From contig NZ_JBQHVU010000001.1 in NCBI RefSeq assembly GCF_052064335.1, positions 62,001 to 126,000 of the forward strand: a stretch of 64,000 nt of DNA. Reading direction: 5' to 3'. This stretch comes from Weimeria sp002480925 (GTDB lineage: Bacteria > Bacillota > Clostridia > Lachnospirales > Lachnospiraceae). Below, one piece after another: positions 41,202 to 49,502 of the stretch. The position numbers were made by a program, and so were the translations under genes. Below the pieces are notes generated by a model that saw only the letters and a program-made list of their open reading frames with translations, was not told the DNA's origin and made no database searches. How positions within the stretch are numbered: position 1 is the stretch's first letter; each line of letters begins with the position of its first letter.

Positions 41202-42476
41202 ATGTTTGCAGACCGAGCCAGAATAATAATCCAGTCCGGTAAAGGCGGAAACGGACATGTAAGCTTCAGACGTGAGAAATATGTACCTGCCGGCGGTCCT
41301 GACGGAGGAGACGGAGGCAGAGGCGGAGATATCATTTTTGAGGTTTCCGACCGTGTGAATAATCTGTCTGACTATCGCCAGAGAAGGAAGTTTGCCGCCA
41401 CAGACGGGCAAGAGGGCGGGAAAAAGAAATGTCACGGTAAGGACGGACAGGATCTGGTCCTTTATGTCCCTCAAGGCACCGTAGTAAAGGAGGCCCAGAC
41501 CGGTCAGGTCATCTGTGATATGAGCGGGGATAATAAAAGAGTGATCGTCCTGAAGGGAGGCAAGGGCGGGATAGGGAATATGCATTTTGCCACCTCTACA
41601 ATGCAGGCCCCGAAGTACGCCAAGCCAGGCGGCGAGGCCAAGAGTCTCGAGGTCATACTTGAGCTTAAGCTTCTGGCTGATGTAGGACTGGTAGGATATC
41701 CTAACGCCGGCAAATCTACTCTTTTATCCAGGCTCTCAAATGCAAAGCCAGAGATTGCCGATTATCCTTTTACTACACTTAATCCCATACTCGGGGTTGT
41801 AGATCTGCCGGGAGGAGGAAGCTTTGTAATGGCTGATATCCCGGGGATCATAGAGGGTGCTTCGGAGGGTGTAGGCCTGGGCCTCGAGTTTCTTCGCCAT
41901 ATAGAAAGATGCAAGGTTCTCATACATATGGTAGACATTTCCGGAGTAGTAAGAGAGGATCCTGTAAAGGACATCACAGACATTAATCTGGAGATGGCCT
42001 CTTATTCAAAGGAGCTTCTTGACAAGCCTGTGATCATTGCTTTAAACAAGGCTGATACCAGACCTGATGATGCAGAGGAGCTTAGAAAAAAGGTCGAGGA
42101 TACCTTCCACAGAAAGACCTTTACCATATCTGCTGTCACAGGCCAGGGAGTAAAGGAGCTTGTATCCGAGGTAGTAAAAGAGCTTGATGAGTACAAGGAT
42201 ACAAGTGTTATCTATCAGTCAAACTTCAACCCGGATGAATTTTTCAAGGAAGACGACAGCTTTACTGTGACTGTGAATAAGGACGGTGAATATGAGGTCG
42301 AGGGTCCTAAGGTCCTCAAGATGCTTGGCTTTACCAACCTTGACTCAGAGAAGGGTTTTGCTTTTTTTCAGAAATTCTTAAAGGAGCAGGGCATCCTGAA
42401 GAGGCTTGAGGAAATGGGGATCACTGATGGAGACACTGTCAGGGTCTATGGACACGTGTTTGAATACTATAAGTAG
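41202..42476 (+). CDS. obgE: GTPase ObgE/CgtA
   Basis: A 424-residue GTPase that acts in 50S assembly and stress control. The Gly-rich Obg domain (1-158: SGKGGNGHVSFRREKYVPAG, GGKGGIGN) is followed by the G domain with G1 GYPNAGKST, DIPGIIEGASEG (G3) and NKAD (G4). A C-terminal OCT domain (about 340-424: DGEYEVEGPKVLKML) ends it. It is a full-length Firmicutes form. Confidence 0.97.
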   Translation: MFADRARIIIQSGKGGNGHVSFRREKYVPAGGPDGGDGGRGGDIIFEVSDRVNNLSDYRQRRKFAATDGQEGGKKKCHGKDGQDLVLYVPQGTVVKEAQTGQVICDMSGDNKRVIVLKGGKGGIGNMHFATSTMQAPKYAKPGGEAKSLEVILELKLLADVGLVGYPNAGKSTLLSRLSNAKPEIADYPFTTLNPILGVVDLPGGGSFVMADIPGIIEGASEGVGLGLEFLRHIERCKVLIHMVDISGVVREDPVKDITDINLEMASYSKELLDKPVIIALNKADTRPDDAEELRKKVEDTFHRKTFTISAVTGQGVKELVSEVVKELDEYKDTSVIYQSNFNPDEFFKEDDSFTVTVNKDGEYEVEGPKVLKMLGFTNLDSEKGFAFFQKFLKEQGILKRLEEMGITDGDTVRVYGHVFEYYK

Positions 42477-42491
42477 GATGGATTATTCAGT

Positions 42492-42788
42492 ATGAATGAT
42501 ATTACTAATAAACAAAGAGCTTATCTGGCCGGACTTGCAGCTAAAATGTCTCCAGTATTTCAGGTCGGTAAGGCTTTGGTTACTCCTGAGATCGTAAATG
42601 CCATTGATGAAGCGCTTGAGAAGAGAGAGCTTATAAAGATCTCTGTGCTAAAGAACTGCAATGAGACTCCGGCCTCTGTGGCTGCCATGATCAGTGAAAG
42701 GACAAAATCTACTCTTGTCCGGGTGATAGGAAGGAAGTTCGTTCTATACAGACCGGCAAAGAAGCCCGTAATAGAGCTGCCAAGATGA
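42492..42788 (+). CDS. yhbY: YhbY-type CRM-domain RNA-binding protein
   Basis: A 98-residue CRM-domain protein: NKQRAYLAGLAAKMSPVFQVGK, then ALEKRELIKISVLKN and LVRVIGRKFVLYRP. It carries the GxxG-type loop of the family (QVGKA). YhbY-type proteins associate with pre-50S particles. The order obgE-yhbY-nadD-yqeK-rsfS is conserved in Firmicutes and links it to ribosome assembly. It overlaps nadD by four bases. Confidence 0.92.
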   Translation: MNDITNKQRAYLAGLAAKMSPVFQVGKALVTPEIVNAIDEALEKRELIKISVLKNCNETPASVAAMISERTKSTLVRVIGRKFVLYRPAKKPVIELPR

Positions 42789-44020
42789 AAAAGATAGGAA
42801 TCCTTGGAGGAACCTTCAATCCATTTCACAAGGGTCATCTGTATATTGCCAATGCTGCATATACTCAGCTGGGACTCGATCTGGTATATATAATGCCATG
42901 CGGTATACCGCCGCATAAGGACATGGACTCATCTGTCACCAGATATCAGAGGATGTCGATGTGCCAGAAGGTCTGCAGCAATTATCCCTATCTCAGGCTC
43001 CTTGATACGGAGCTTAAAGAGGACGGTCCAAGCTACAGCTACAGGACTCTTGAGCGGATAAGGGAGGGCCATACTGACTGGGAGCTTTACTTTATCATTG
43101 GTGAGGATTCACTTGACCAGTTCTCTACCTGGAAGCATCCGGAGCTTATAGCTCAGTCGGCAAGTCTTGCTGTTGCCATTAGAAGAGCGGGTAAGAGGGC
43201 CGGAATAGATAAGGTATGTAAGGCTATAAGAGAAGAATATGGAGCCAGGATCTTTCTTCTGGATTCTGACTATATAGATGTATCTTCTACAGAGATAAGA
43301 CATATAATAAGAGAAAAGCGGGATGGAGTCGAGCAGACTCTTGCTTCCCTGATCCCGGCAGAGGTGCTTTCCTTTATCAGGGAACACCGTTTATATAGTA
43401 ATGGAGGAATAGAATTGTCACCGAAGAAGGATATAAAACCAAGTGATTTTCCAAGGCTTAAGGCTGATATTGAGAAGAAGCTTGAAAAGAAGCTCAAGCC
43501 ATCAAGATATATGCATACTATTGGTGTAGCATATACTTCGGCCTCTCTTGCAATGGCTAACGGCTATCCTATGGATATTGCCTTTATCGCCGGACTTCTT
43601 CACGACTGTGCCAAATACATGTCACCATCTGAGCTTTATGCCTTCTGCGAAAAGAAGGACATTGAGATCTCCGCTGCTGAGAAAAAAAGTCCTCAGCTCC
43701 TCCATGCCAAGGCTGGTGCTTATCTTGCTGAAAAAGATTACGGTATCACCGACAAGGACATCCTTCATGCCGTAAAAGTTCATACTACAGGCTGTCCTGA
43801 GATGAATCTTCTAGATCAGATACTTTTTACCGCTGACTATATAGAGCCGAATCGTGACAAGGCAAGGAGACTTACCGAGATCAGACAGGCAGCATTTAAG
43901 GATCTTAGGCTTGCGATCGAAATGATCCTGTCGGATACGATCGAATATCTGAAGGAAACGGGTAAGGAGATAGACCAGACGACATATAAGACCTATGAAT
44001 GGCTGAAAGTTTCGAGATGA
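42785..44020 (+). CDS. nadD: Fusion of nicotinate-nucleotide adenylyltransferase (NadD) and YqeK HD phosphohydrolase
   Basis: A 411-residue two-domain protein. Residues 1-205 are NadD: GILGGTFNPFHKGHLYIANAA, PPHK, IIGEDSLDQFSTWK, VSSTEIRHIIRE; it adds AMP to NaMN to form deamido-NAD. Residues about 235-411 are a YqeK-type HD domain (SRYMHTIGVAYTS, FIAGLLHDCAKYM, HAKAGAYLA, AVKVHTTG, FTADYIEPNR), a family that hydrolyses Ap4A. In Bacillus these are two neighbouring genes. The C-terminal DNA is duplicated 167 bases downstream (see the repeat entry). Confidence 0.93.
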   Translation: MKKIGILGGTFNPFHKGHLYIANAAYTQLGLDLVYIMPCGIPPHKDMDSSVTRYQRMSMCQKVCSNYPYLRLLDTELKEDGPSYSYRTLERIREGHTDWELYFIIGEDSLDQFSTWKHPELIAQSASLAVAIRRAGKRAGIDKVCKAIREEYGARIFLLDSDYIDVSSTEIRHIIREKRDGVEQTLASLIPAEVLSFIREHRLYSNGGIELSPKKDIKPSDFPRLKADIEKKLEKKLKPSRYMHTIGVAYTSASLAMANGYPMDIAFIAGLLHDCAKYMSPSELYAFCEKKDIEISAAEKKSPQLLHAKAGAYLAEKDYGITDKDILHAVKVHTTGCPEMNLLDQILFTADYIEPNRDKARRLTEIRQAAFKDLRLAIEMILSDTIEYLKETGKEIDQTTYKTYEWLKVSR

Positions 44021-44228
44021 GAGCGAGCCATAGGCGAAGCTCGAATCCGAAACGAAGCCGTTCTTTGAGATTAATGAGAGCGAGCCATAGGCGAAGCTCG
44101 AATTTAGCGAAAAGAACTTCCTTGACCGAAAGCCTGTAGATGAGAGCAAGCTGAAGGCGAAGCTCGAGGCTGAAAGTTTCGAGGTGAGAGCAAGCTGAAA
44201 GCGCAGCTCAAGCCACAAGCGAAGCCGT
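44001..44228 (+). repeat. Diverged duplication with four 29-base palindromic units
   Basis: Two 61-base segments, 44001-44061 and 44168-44228, align without gaps at 48 of 61 positions; the first 16 bases (GGCTGAAAGTTTCGAG) are identical, and in the first copy they are the last codons of nadD-yqeK. Inside and between them lie four 29-base units at 44017-44045, 44074-44102, 44140-44168 and 44184-44212. The first two are identical. Each can fold by GAGC/GCTC pairing with an inner GC stem whose bases vary. The span is non-coding as far as can be seen. Confidence 0.75.
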
Positions 44229-44258
44229 ATACTAACCCCTAATACAAGGAAATAACAT

Positions 44259-44603
44259 ATGAACAATACTCTTGAAATCGTAAAAACAATAAAAGAAGCC
44301 CTTGAAGACAAGAAGGGCGAGGATATAGACATCCTTGATATCTCCGGTGTGACTGTCGTCGGAGACTATTTCGTCGTTGCCAGTGCAGATAATCTGGTGC
44401 AGTTGTCTGCTATGAAGGATGAGGTAGAGGAAAGGCTATATAAGGACTATAAGCTTAGCCCAAAAAATGTCGAAGGAAAGAGAGGATCGTCATGGATCCT
44501 TATTGATTATGGTGAGGTGATCGTGCATCTCTTTACCAGAGAGGACCGTGCCTTCTATGATCTTGAAAGGATCTGGAAGGATGGGCGTAGAGTTGAGGTC
44601 TAG
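44259..44603 (+). CDS. rsfS: Ribosomal silencing factor RsfS
   Basis: A 114-residue protein of the Iojap/DUF143 family: EDKKGEDIDILDISGVTVVGDYFVVASA and so on to WILIDYGEVIVHLFTREDRAFYDLERIW. RsfS binds L14 and blocks 50S/30S joining when nutrients are short. The short reading frame and its C-terminus are typical. It normally follows yqeK directly; here 238 bases of repeat-rich DNA separate them. AAGGAAATAAC precedes the ATG. Confidence 0.95.
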   Translation: MNNTLEIVKTIKEALEDKKGEDIDILDISGVTVVGDYFVVASADNLVQLSAMKDEVEERLYKDYKLSPKNVEGKRGSSWILIDYGEVIVHLFTREDRAFYDLERIWKDGRRVEV

Positions 44604-44727
44604 GGCCAGGGTCGAAACTACTGCTTTATGTCTGCTGATGGTAACGATCCATCTTTTCTGGGAAGGGAAAGACGGGAACTATACAGAGTCTGCACCATCG
44701 GATGATCTGTGGGAGGAAGAAGGCTAG
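44581..44727 (+). CDS. Candidate 48-residue small protein overlapping the rsfS end
   Basis: In another frame, an ATG at 44581 inside the last codons of rsfS opens 48 codons. The product has a basic start (MGVELRSRARVE), a hydrophobic stretch (TTALCLLMVTIHLFW), then an acidic tail ending DDLWEEEG, the layout of a membrane-anchored peptide. Possible alternative starts are TTG 44593 and ATG 44638. Ribosome-binding sites are poor for all of them (GGAAGG directly touches the first ATG). It may be chance or a decayed gene. No homologue is recognised. Confidence 0.3.
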   Translation: MGVELRSRARVETTALCLLMVTIHLFWEGKDGNYTESAPSDDLWEEEG

Positions 44728-44888
44728 AAGAGAGAGGGTATAGGGGCTAGGAAAATAGTTTTTAATCTGAAATATCATACAAAACCATACACTTTAAGCC
44801 ATAGTAAAAGAATGCTTGATACAGCTCCTTGACATCAATCTAAGACCAGAATCCCTCTACCCTGCTCCTAGCCACTAAAACATAACCC
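44728..44888. other. Intergenic DNA with C-rich CCCTA motifs; no gene seen
   Basis: This gap between rsfS and lexA (which converge) holds a G-rich stretch near 44735-44748 (GGGTATAGGGGCTAGG) and C-rich ones near 44863-44888 (CCCTCTACCCTGCTCCTAGCC, ACCCCTA), partly inverted to each other. Similar CCCTAA words recur in other gaps of the window. No clear terminator for lexA or rsfS was found. Confidence 0.4.
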
Positions 44889-45512
44889 CTACTTCTCCTC
44901 GAACAGCCTCAGGACCCCGAAGACCTTGCCGAGGATCTGGCAGTCAGGGACAATGATCGGATCCATATGATCATTCTCTGGCTGGAGTCGGATATGGCCT
45001 TCCTCCCTGTAGAAGGTCTTTACTGTTGCGGAATCATCGACCAGAGCGACTACCATGTCTCCATTCTCGGCAGTGGAGCAGCGTGAGACCATGATCGTGT
45101 CGCCGTCGAGAATGCCGGCATTTATCATGGATTCGCCCTTTACACGGAGCATGAAGCTTTCCTTATTAGGAACGTACTCGGCCGGGATTGGGAAGTAAGC
45201 CTCTATATTCTGAACAGCGAGAAGAGGCTGGCCTGCTGCGACACTTCCGATCAGAGGGATGTTTGTCACCTCACGACGGCTGAGATTAAAGGCATCATCT
45301 AAGATCTCTATAGCACGAGGCTTGGTCGGGTCTCTTCTGATATAGCCGTTCTTCTCAAGAGTATTGAGATGTGAGAATACAGATGAGGTAGACTTCAGGC
45401 CTACTGCCTCACAGATCTCGCGGACTGATGGCGGATAGCCCTTGTTCAGGATCTCACTCTTTATGAAATCGAGAATGATCTGCTGCTTCTTCGTGATCTT
45501 TCCGTAGCTCAT
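44889..45512 (-). CDS. lexA: LexA repressor
   Basis: A 207-residue SOS repressor. The N-terminal winged helix-turn-helix (KITKKQQIILDFIKSEIL, GYPPSVREICEAVGLKSTSSV) binds operators. The cleavage bond is Ala93-Gly94 (SVAAGQPL). The Ser/Lys protease dyad is Ser128 (KGESMINAG) and Lys165 (SATVKTFYRE). On activation by RecA it cuts itself. On its own strand GGAGGA lies 8 bases before the ATG. Its promoter carries candidate LexA boxes, so it is likely self-regulated. Confidence 0.97.
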   Translation of the reverse strand: MSYGKITKKQQIILDFIKSEILNKGYPPSVREICEAVGLKSTSSVFSHLNTLEKNGYIRRDPTKPRAIEILDDAFNLSRREVTNIPLIGSVAAGQPLLAVQNIEAYFPIPAEYVPNKESFMLRVKGESMINAGILDGDTIMVSRCSTAENGDMVVALVDDSATVKTFYREEGHIRLQPENDHMDPIIVPDCQILGKVFGVLRLFEEK

Positions 45513-45556
45513 ATTACTGTCCTCCTTATTACTGACTTTTTCTATAAGATACTAGC

Positions 45557-45585
45557 ATTATACCATATCGAACATAGGATTTCAA
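45557..45585 (-). promoter_or_regulatory. lexA promoter (minus strand)
   Basis: On the minus strand TTGAAA (45580-45585) and TATAAT (45557-45562) are 17 bases apart, about 45 bases before the lexA start. Confidence 0.7.
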
Positions 45586-45596
45586 ACGTTTTTTCG
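45569..45596. promoter_or_regulatory. Two adjoining imperfect LexA-box candidates
   Basis: The Gram-positive SOS box is CGAACNNNNGTTCG. The 14-mer at 45583-45596 (CAAACGTTTTTTCG) matches 8 of the 10 fixed bases, and the one at 45569-45582 (CGAACATAGGATTT) has one perfect half-site. They abut and cover the -35 and spacer of the lexA promoter, where a repressor would act. Confidence 0.4.
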
Positions 45597-45628
45597 AAAA
45601 GCCTGTTCTGAAAATCACAAAAAAATCA

Positions 45629-45657
45629 TTGACATTAGTGCGGGAAAGTGATAAATT
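45629..45657 (+). promoter_or_regulatory. Promoter candidate of the sulfate uptake operon
   Basis: TTGACA (45629-45634) is perfect; TAAATT (45652-45657) follows after 17 bases with a 4 of 6 match. A weak -10 suits a regulated operon. The shared 31-bp element lies 13 bases downstream. Confidence 0.5.
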
Positions 45658-45670
45658 ATTCTTTAAGTTA

Positions 45671-45701
45671 AACATAGTTATTCTATAGGAATTAAAGGAT
45701 A
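45671..45701 (+). promoter_or_regulatory. Shared sulfur-operon element, copy 1
   Basis: A 31-base stretch starting AACATAGT, with central ATAGGAA and ending GGATA, matches 51570-51600 upstream of cysD at 25 of 31 positions. It includes a small palindrome ATTC-TATAG-GAAT (45680-45692). It sits just after the predicted transcription start and overlaps the ribosome site of sbp, a position suited to repression. The regulator is unknown; an Rrf2-family CymR-like protein is one guess. Confidence 0.55.
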
Positions 45702-45703
45702 TT

Positions 45704-46732
45704 ATGAGAAGAAAATTATCATTACTGCTTTTGACATCGATACTTATGTCACTGGTGCTGACTGGCTGCGGCTTAAACAGGGATAAGGACGGCAATACCA
45801 CGTCTGAGCGGGTCACACTTATCAATGTCTCCTACGATCCTACCAGAGAGCTGTATGAATCCTATAACAGATATTTCGAGCGGAAATGGAAGAAGAGCAC
45901 AGGACAGAGCCTTGATGTAATACAGTCCCACGGCGGAAGCGGAAAGCAGGCGCTTGAGGTGGCGAACGGATTAAAGGCCGATGTGGTTACCCTTGCCCTT
46001 GCCTACGATACCGATTCCATTGCAAAAAGCGGTCTTATAGCCAGTGACTGGCAGAAAAGGCTGCCGGACAACAGTTGTCCCTATTATTCTACTATAGTTT
46101 TTCTGGTAAGGAAAGGAAATCCCAAGCATATAAGGGACTGGGACGATCTGGTAAGACCGGATGTCTCTGTATTGACTCCGAATCCCAAGACATCAGGCGG
46201 AGCGAGATGGAATTATCTGGCAGCCTATGCCTATGCCCTTGAAAAATATGATAATGACAGTACAAAAGTATTTGGCTTCATGCGGGACCTGTATAGAAAT
46301 GTATCCGTCCTTGATTCCGGAGCGCGCGCATCCACAACCTCCTTTACAGAGAACGGACAGGGAGATGTGCTTATATGCTGGGAGAATGAAGCCTATCTGA
46401 CGGAGAAGAACGATAAGGGTGATTATCAGATGATCTACCCTTCGGTAAGCGTAAAGGCAGAAACACCTGTAAGCATAGTTGATTCAGTCGTGAAAAGTCA
46501 TGGCACTAAAAAAATAGCAGAGAATTACCTGAAGGGCCTCTATGATGAGAGGGCACAGGAAATCTGTGCAAGGAATTATTACAGGCCTTCTGATCAGAGG
46601 GTACTTGACAAATACAAGAAATACTTCCCGACAGATTTCAGGATGGTTACTATAGATGACTTGGGCGGATGGGAGAAGGTAGCGAAGAAACATTTCTCCA
46701 ATGGAGGTATATTCGACAGGATATACAGCTGA
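45704..46732 (+). CDS. sbp: Sulfate-binding lipoprotein of ABC transporter
   Basis: A 342-residue lipoprotein with a signal peptide and lipobox LTGC (Cys22). The mature part matches Sbp/CysP: LINVSYDPTRELYESYNRYF, VIQSHGGSGKQALEV, ADVVTLALAYD, VRKGNPKHIRDWDDL, TPNPKTSGGARWNYL, and ARASTTSF. It captures sulfate (perhaps thiosulfate) outside the membrane and passes it to CysT/CysW. It is first in the operon sbp-cysT-cysW-cysA-aprA-aprB. Confidence 0.93.
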   Translation: MRRKLSLLLLTSILMSLVLTGCGLNRDKDGNTTSERVTLINVSYDPTRELYESYNRYFERKWKKSTGQSLDVIQSHGGSGKQALEVANGLKADVVTLALAYDTDSIAKSGLIASDWQKRLPDNSCPYYSTIVFLVRKGNPKHIRDWDDLVRPDVSVLTPNPKTSGGARWNYLAAYAYALEKYDNDSTKVFGFMRDLYRNVSVLDSGARASTTSFTENGQGDVLICWENEAYLTEKNDKGDYQMIYPSVSVKAETPVSIVDSVVKSHGTKKIAENYLKGLYDERAQEICARNYYRPSDQRVLDKYKKYFPTDFRMVTIDDLGGWEKVAKKHFSNGGIFDRIYS

Positions 46733-46754
46733 GACAGAAAGGTTTGGTCAAGAG

Positions 46755-47588
46755 ATGGAAAGCAGCACAAAAAAGATAATACCAGGATTCAGGCTGACAT
46801 TCGGGATTACAGTCACTTTTCTTGGGCTCCTGGTAATCCTTCCCTTATCATATATAGTTATATATACTCTTAAGCTTTCACCGGAAAGATTCTTTCAGGT
46901 GATTTTTTCAAAAAGAGTAGTCACAAGCTTCGCCTTAAGTCTGTCATCAGCTCTTATTGCGACACTTGTAAATACAGTGATGGGAGTAGTGATAGCCTTT
47001 GTCCTGGTCAGATATGAATTCCCAGGCAAGAGGATAATGGATGCTCTTATAGAGATACCTTTTGCACTTCCTACTTCTGTAGCCGGGATCTCGCTTACAG
47101 CTCTTTATGGTGAAAGGGGTGTCCTGGGGAAGCTTTATTCACATTTGGGTATTTCGGTAGCCTATACAAGACTTGGAATAATAATAGCCCTTACCTTTGT
47201 GAGTATTCCTTATGTCGTCCGTTCAGTAGAACCGGTGCTTAACAATCTGGATCATTCTATAGAGGAGGCAGCCGGATCAATGGGAGCCTCACGTTCTCTT
47301 ATTTTCAGGAGAGTCATATTTCCGGAAATAGCACCGGCTGTATTCTCCGGAGCAGCGCTTTCTTTCGGCAGATGTCTGGGTGAATATGGAAGCGTTGTAT
47401 TCATTGCCGGCAATATGCCCTATAAGACAGAGATAGTTCCTATCATCATAATGAGCAGACTGCAGGAGTTTAATTACAGTGAAGCCAGTGCTATAGCCTT
47501 TGTGATGCTGATCTTCTCATTTATGATACTTTTTATATCGAATATAGTTTCCTCGCATAATATAAAGATAAAGGCAGGTATACGATGA
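46755..47588 (+). CDS. cysT: Sulfate ABC transporter permease CysT
   Basis: A 277-residue inner-membrane permease with about six helices. It shows family features: FALSLSSALIATLVNTVMG, EIPFALPTSVAGISLTALYG, and the EAA loop (EEAAGSMGASRSLIFRRVIFPEIAPA) that docks the ATPase. The start at 46755 is uncertain: the Shine-Dalgarno is weak, and an in-frame ATG at 46701 lies within sbp. It overlaps cysW by four bases. Confidence 0.92.
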   Translation: MESSTKKIIPGFRLTFGITVTFLGLLVILPLSYIVIYTLKLSPERFFQVIFSKRVVTSFALSLSSALIATLVNTVMGVVIAFVLVRYEFPGKRIMDALIEIPFALPTSVAGISLTALYGERGVLGKLYSHLGISVAYTRLGIIIALTFVSIPYVVRSVEPVLNNLDHSIEEAAGSMGASRSLIFRRVIFPEIAPAVFSGAALSFGRCLGEYGSVVFIAGNMPYKTEIVPIIIMSRLQEFNYSEASAIAFVMLIFSFMILFISNIVSSHNIKIKAGIR

Positions 47589-48406
47589 AAGAAAAGGGAA
47601 ACAGCAAAGCCATTAAATGGTTGCTAATAATTATTTCAGCGGTATTTCTTTTTATCATGGTAATAATGCCACTTTTTACTGTCATTTCTGGTGCATTGCA
47701 GAAGGGTCTGGGTTTTTATATAGGAGCCATAACTGATAAATATACCCTGAAGGCTCTTATACTTACCATAAAGGCAGCATTTGCATCGGTTATAGTGACC
47801 TCTGTATTCGGACTGATCGCTGCCTGGGCTGTGACAAGGTACTCCTTTCCAGGAAAAAAGATAATAAAGAGCATAATAGATATACCTGTAACGATCTCTC
47901 CGGTTATATGCGGTATGATATTTCTGCTTCTTTTCGGAAGGCAGGGCTTTATCTATCCGCTGCTCGACAAGGTCGGGATAGATGTGATCTTTGCTGTACC
48001 AGGTATCATAATAGTAACTGTATTTGTGACATTGCCTATGGTCTTTCGTGAGATAGTTCCGGTCCTCGAGGCAAGAGGCACTCAGGAGGAAGAGGCAGCT
48101 GCTATGATGGGAGCAGATGGATGGACCATTTTAAGAAGGGTTACATTTCCATCTGTAAAATGGCCATTCATATACGGAATTATCCTGTCTGCATCGAGGG
48201 CAATGGGAGAATTCGGAGCAGTGTCCGTAATAAGCGGACACTTGAGAGGCCTTACCAATACGCTTCCTCTTCATATAGAGATACTATTCAATGAGTTTAA
48301 TACGACTGAAGCCTTTGCGGTTTCGTCGATTCTTGTTATACTTTCCATAGCGCTTATGCTGCTTAGACTATTACTTCAGCAGTACAGCAGCAGAAAAAGA
48401 ACATGA
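47585..48406 (+). CDS. cysW: Sulfate ABC transporter permease CysW
   Basis: A 273-residue membrane protein with about six helices. It shows SVFGLIAAWAVTRYSFPGKK, DIPVTISPVICGMIFLLLFG, and the EAA loop EEEAAAMMGADGWTILRRVTFPSVKW. It pairs with CysT to form the transport channel. The ATG overlaps the cysT stop. Confidence 0.93.
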   Translation: MKEKGNSKAIKWLLIIISAVFLFIMVIMPLFTVISGALQKGLGFYIGAITDKYTLKALILTIKAAFASVIVTSVFGLIAAWAVTRYSFPGKKIIKSIIDIPVTISPVICGMIFLLLFGRQGFIYPLLDKVGIDVIFAVPGIIIVTVFVTLPMVFREIVPVLEARGTQEEEAAAMMGADGWTILRRVTFPSVKWPFIYGIILSASRAMGEFGAVSVISGHLRGLTNTLPLHIEILFNEFNTTEAFAVSSILVILSIALMLLRLLLQQYSSRKRT

Positions 48407-48423
48407 AAGGAAGGCACTGATAT

Positions 48424-49482
48424 ATGTATGTTGCACTTGATGATGTAAATAAGAATTACGGCGATTACAAGGCCTCAGATCATGTCTCCTTTTCAATAGA
48501 AAAGGGTAAGCTGACAGGTCTTTTAGGCCCATCAGGAAGCGGAAAGACTACTATACTTCGTATGATAGCAGGCCTTGAAACACCTGATTCAGGGACCATA
48601 TCAATAGACGGCACTGTAGTAAACGATATTCCTGCAAGCAAGAGGGGGATAGGCTTTGTATTCCAGAATTATGCCCTTTTCTCCTATATGAGTGTCTATG
48701 ACAATATTGCTTTCGGATTGTCTGTAAAGAAGGTCTCTAAGGATAGGATAAAAAGCAGGGTAAATGAGCTGATCTCCCTTGTAGGTCTTAAGGGGATGGA
48801 AAACCGCTATCCATCGCAGCTTTCCGGCGGACAGAGACAGAGGGTGGCCTTTGCAAGAGCCATAGCTCCGGGACCCAAGCTCCTGCTTCTTGATGAGCCA
48901 TTTGCTGCCATAGATGCAAAGGTAAGGGTGGAGCTTCGCACCTGGCTTAAGGAAATGATAGAGAAGCTCTCTATCACAAGCATCTTCGTGACTCATGATC
49001 AGGATGAGGCCATAGAGGTTGCAGACCAGATCATAATTATAGATCATGGAAGGGTCGAGCAGTCGGGTACTCCTGTTGAGATCTACCAGCAGCCCAGAAC
49101 AGCATTTACTGCATCATTTGTCGGAAATGCGACTGTAATACCTGATTATCACATCTTCAGCCACTTCGAGGATATACATGGGGCCAATACTGCAGTGATA
49201 AGGCCCGAATTCCTTCATCTGACAAGGGCAGGAGAGGTCGAGCAGTTCCCTAATTCCTCAGAGGTCGGAACAGTCGAGTCCATCCTCTTCCGTGGAAGCC
49301 ATATGGAGATAAAGGTCTGGGTCAAGGGCTCACTTCTTACTGTAAACAGACCTATAGAGGAAAGTCGGGTAGAGATTGGCGAAAAGGTGCATATCTTTAT
49401 ATACCAGATATTTGTGACAACCAGGGATAAGGTATATCATCTGAAGAACAAGGCTCTTTATGATGATTCAGTTGTGATCTGA
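48424..49482 (+). CDS. cysA: Sulfate ABC transporter ATP-binding protein CysA
   Basis: A 352-residue ATPase. The Walker A is GPSGSGKTT, the signature LSGGQRQRVAFARA, the Walker B LLLLDEPFAA, and the switch His lies in IFVTHDQDEA. A C-terminal TOBE-like domain (about 240-352) is present. GAAAGGAAGG precedes the ATG. It energises sulfate import. Confidence 0.94.
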   Translation: MYVALDDVNKNYGDYKASDHVSFSIEKGKLTGLLGPSGSGKTTILRMIAGLETPDSGTISIDGTVVNDIPASKRGIGFVFQNYALFSYMSVYDNIAFGLSVKKVSKDRIKSRVNELISLVGLKGMENRYPSQLSGGQRQRVAFARAIAPGPKLLLLDEPFAAIDAKVRVELRTWLKEMIEKLSITSIFVTHDQDEAIEVADQIIIIDHGRVEQSGTPVEIYQQPRTAFTASFVGNATVIPDYHIFSHFEDIHGANTAVIRPEFLHLTRAGEVEQFPNSSEVGTVESILFRGSHMEIKVWVKGSLLTVNRPIEESRVEIGEKVHIFIYQIFVTTRDKVYHLKNKALYDDSVVI

Positions 49483-49502
49483 TCTGCTGAAAGGAGATAT
49501 CG

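Noticed and set aside
40923..41585. 220-codon minus-strand frame across rpmA, its terminator and obgE
   Set aside because: It covers two certain genes and a terminator on the other strand, and its product resembles nothing known.
44019..44197. Plus-strand frame through the repeats that is open except for two TAG codons (ends in ESKLKAKLEAESFE-like peptide)
   Set aside because: It would need amber read-through twice, and both TAG codons sit in the same repeated unit; nothing else in the window points to a recoded UAG.
43811..44332. Minus-strand frame with a repeated SSFAYGSLS peptide
   Set aside because: The repeated peptide comes from the palindromic DNA units and the rest is antisense to nadD-yqeK; no ribosome site.
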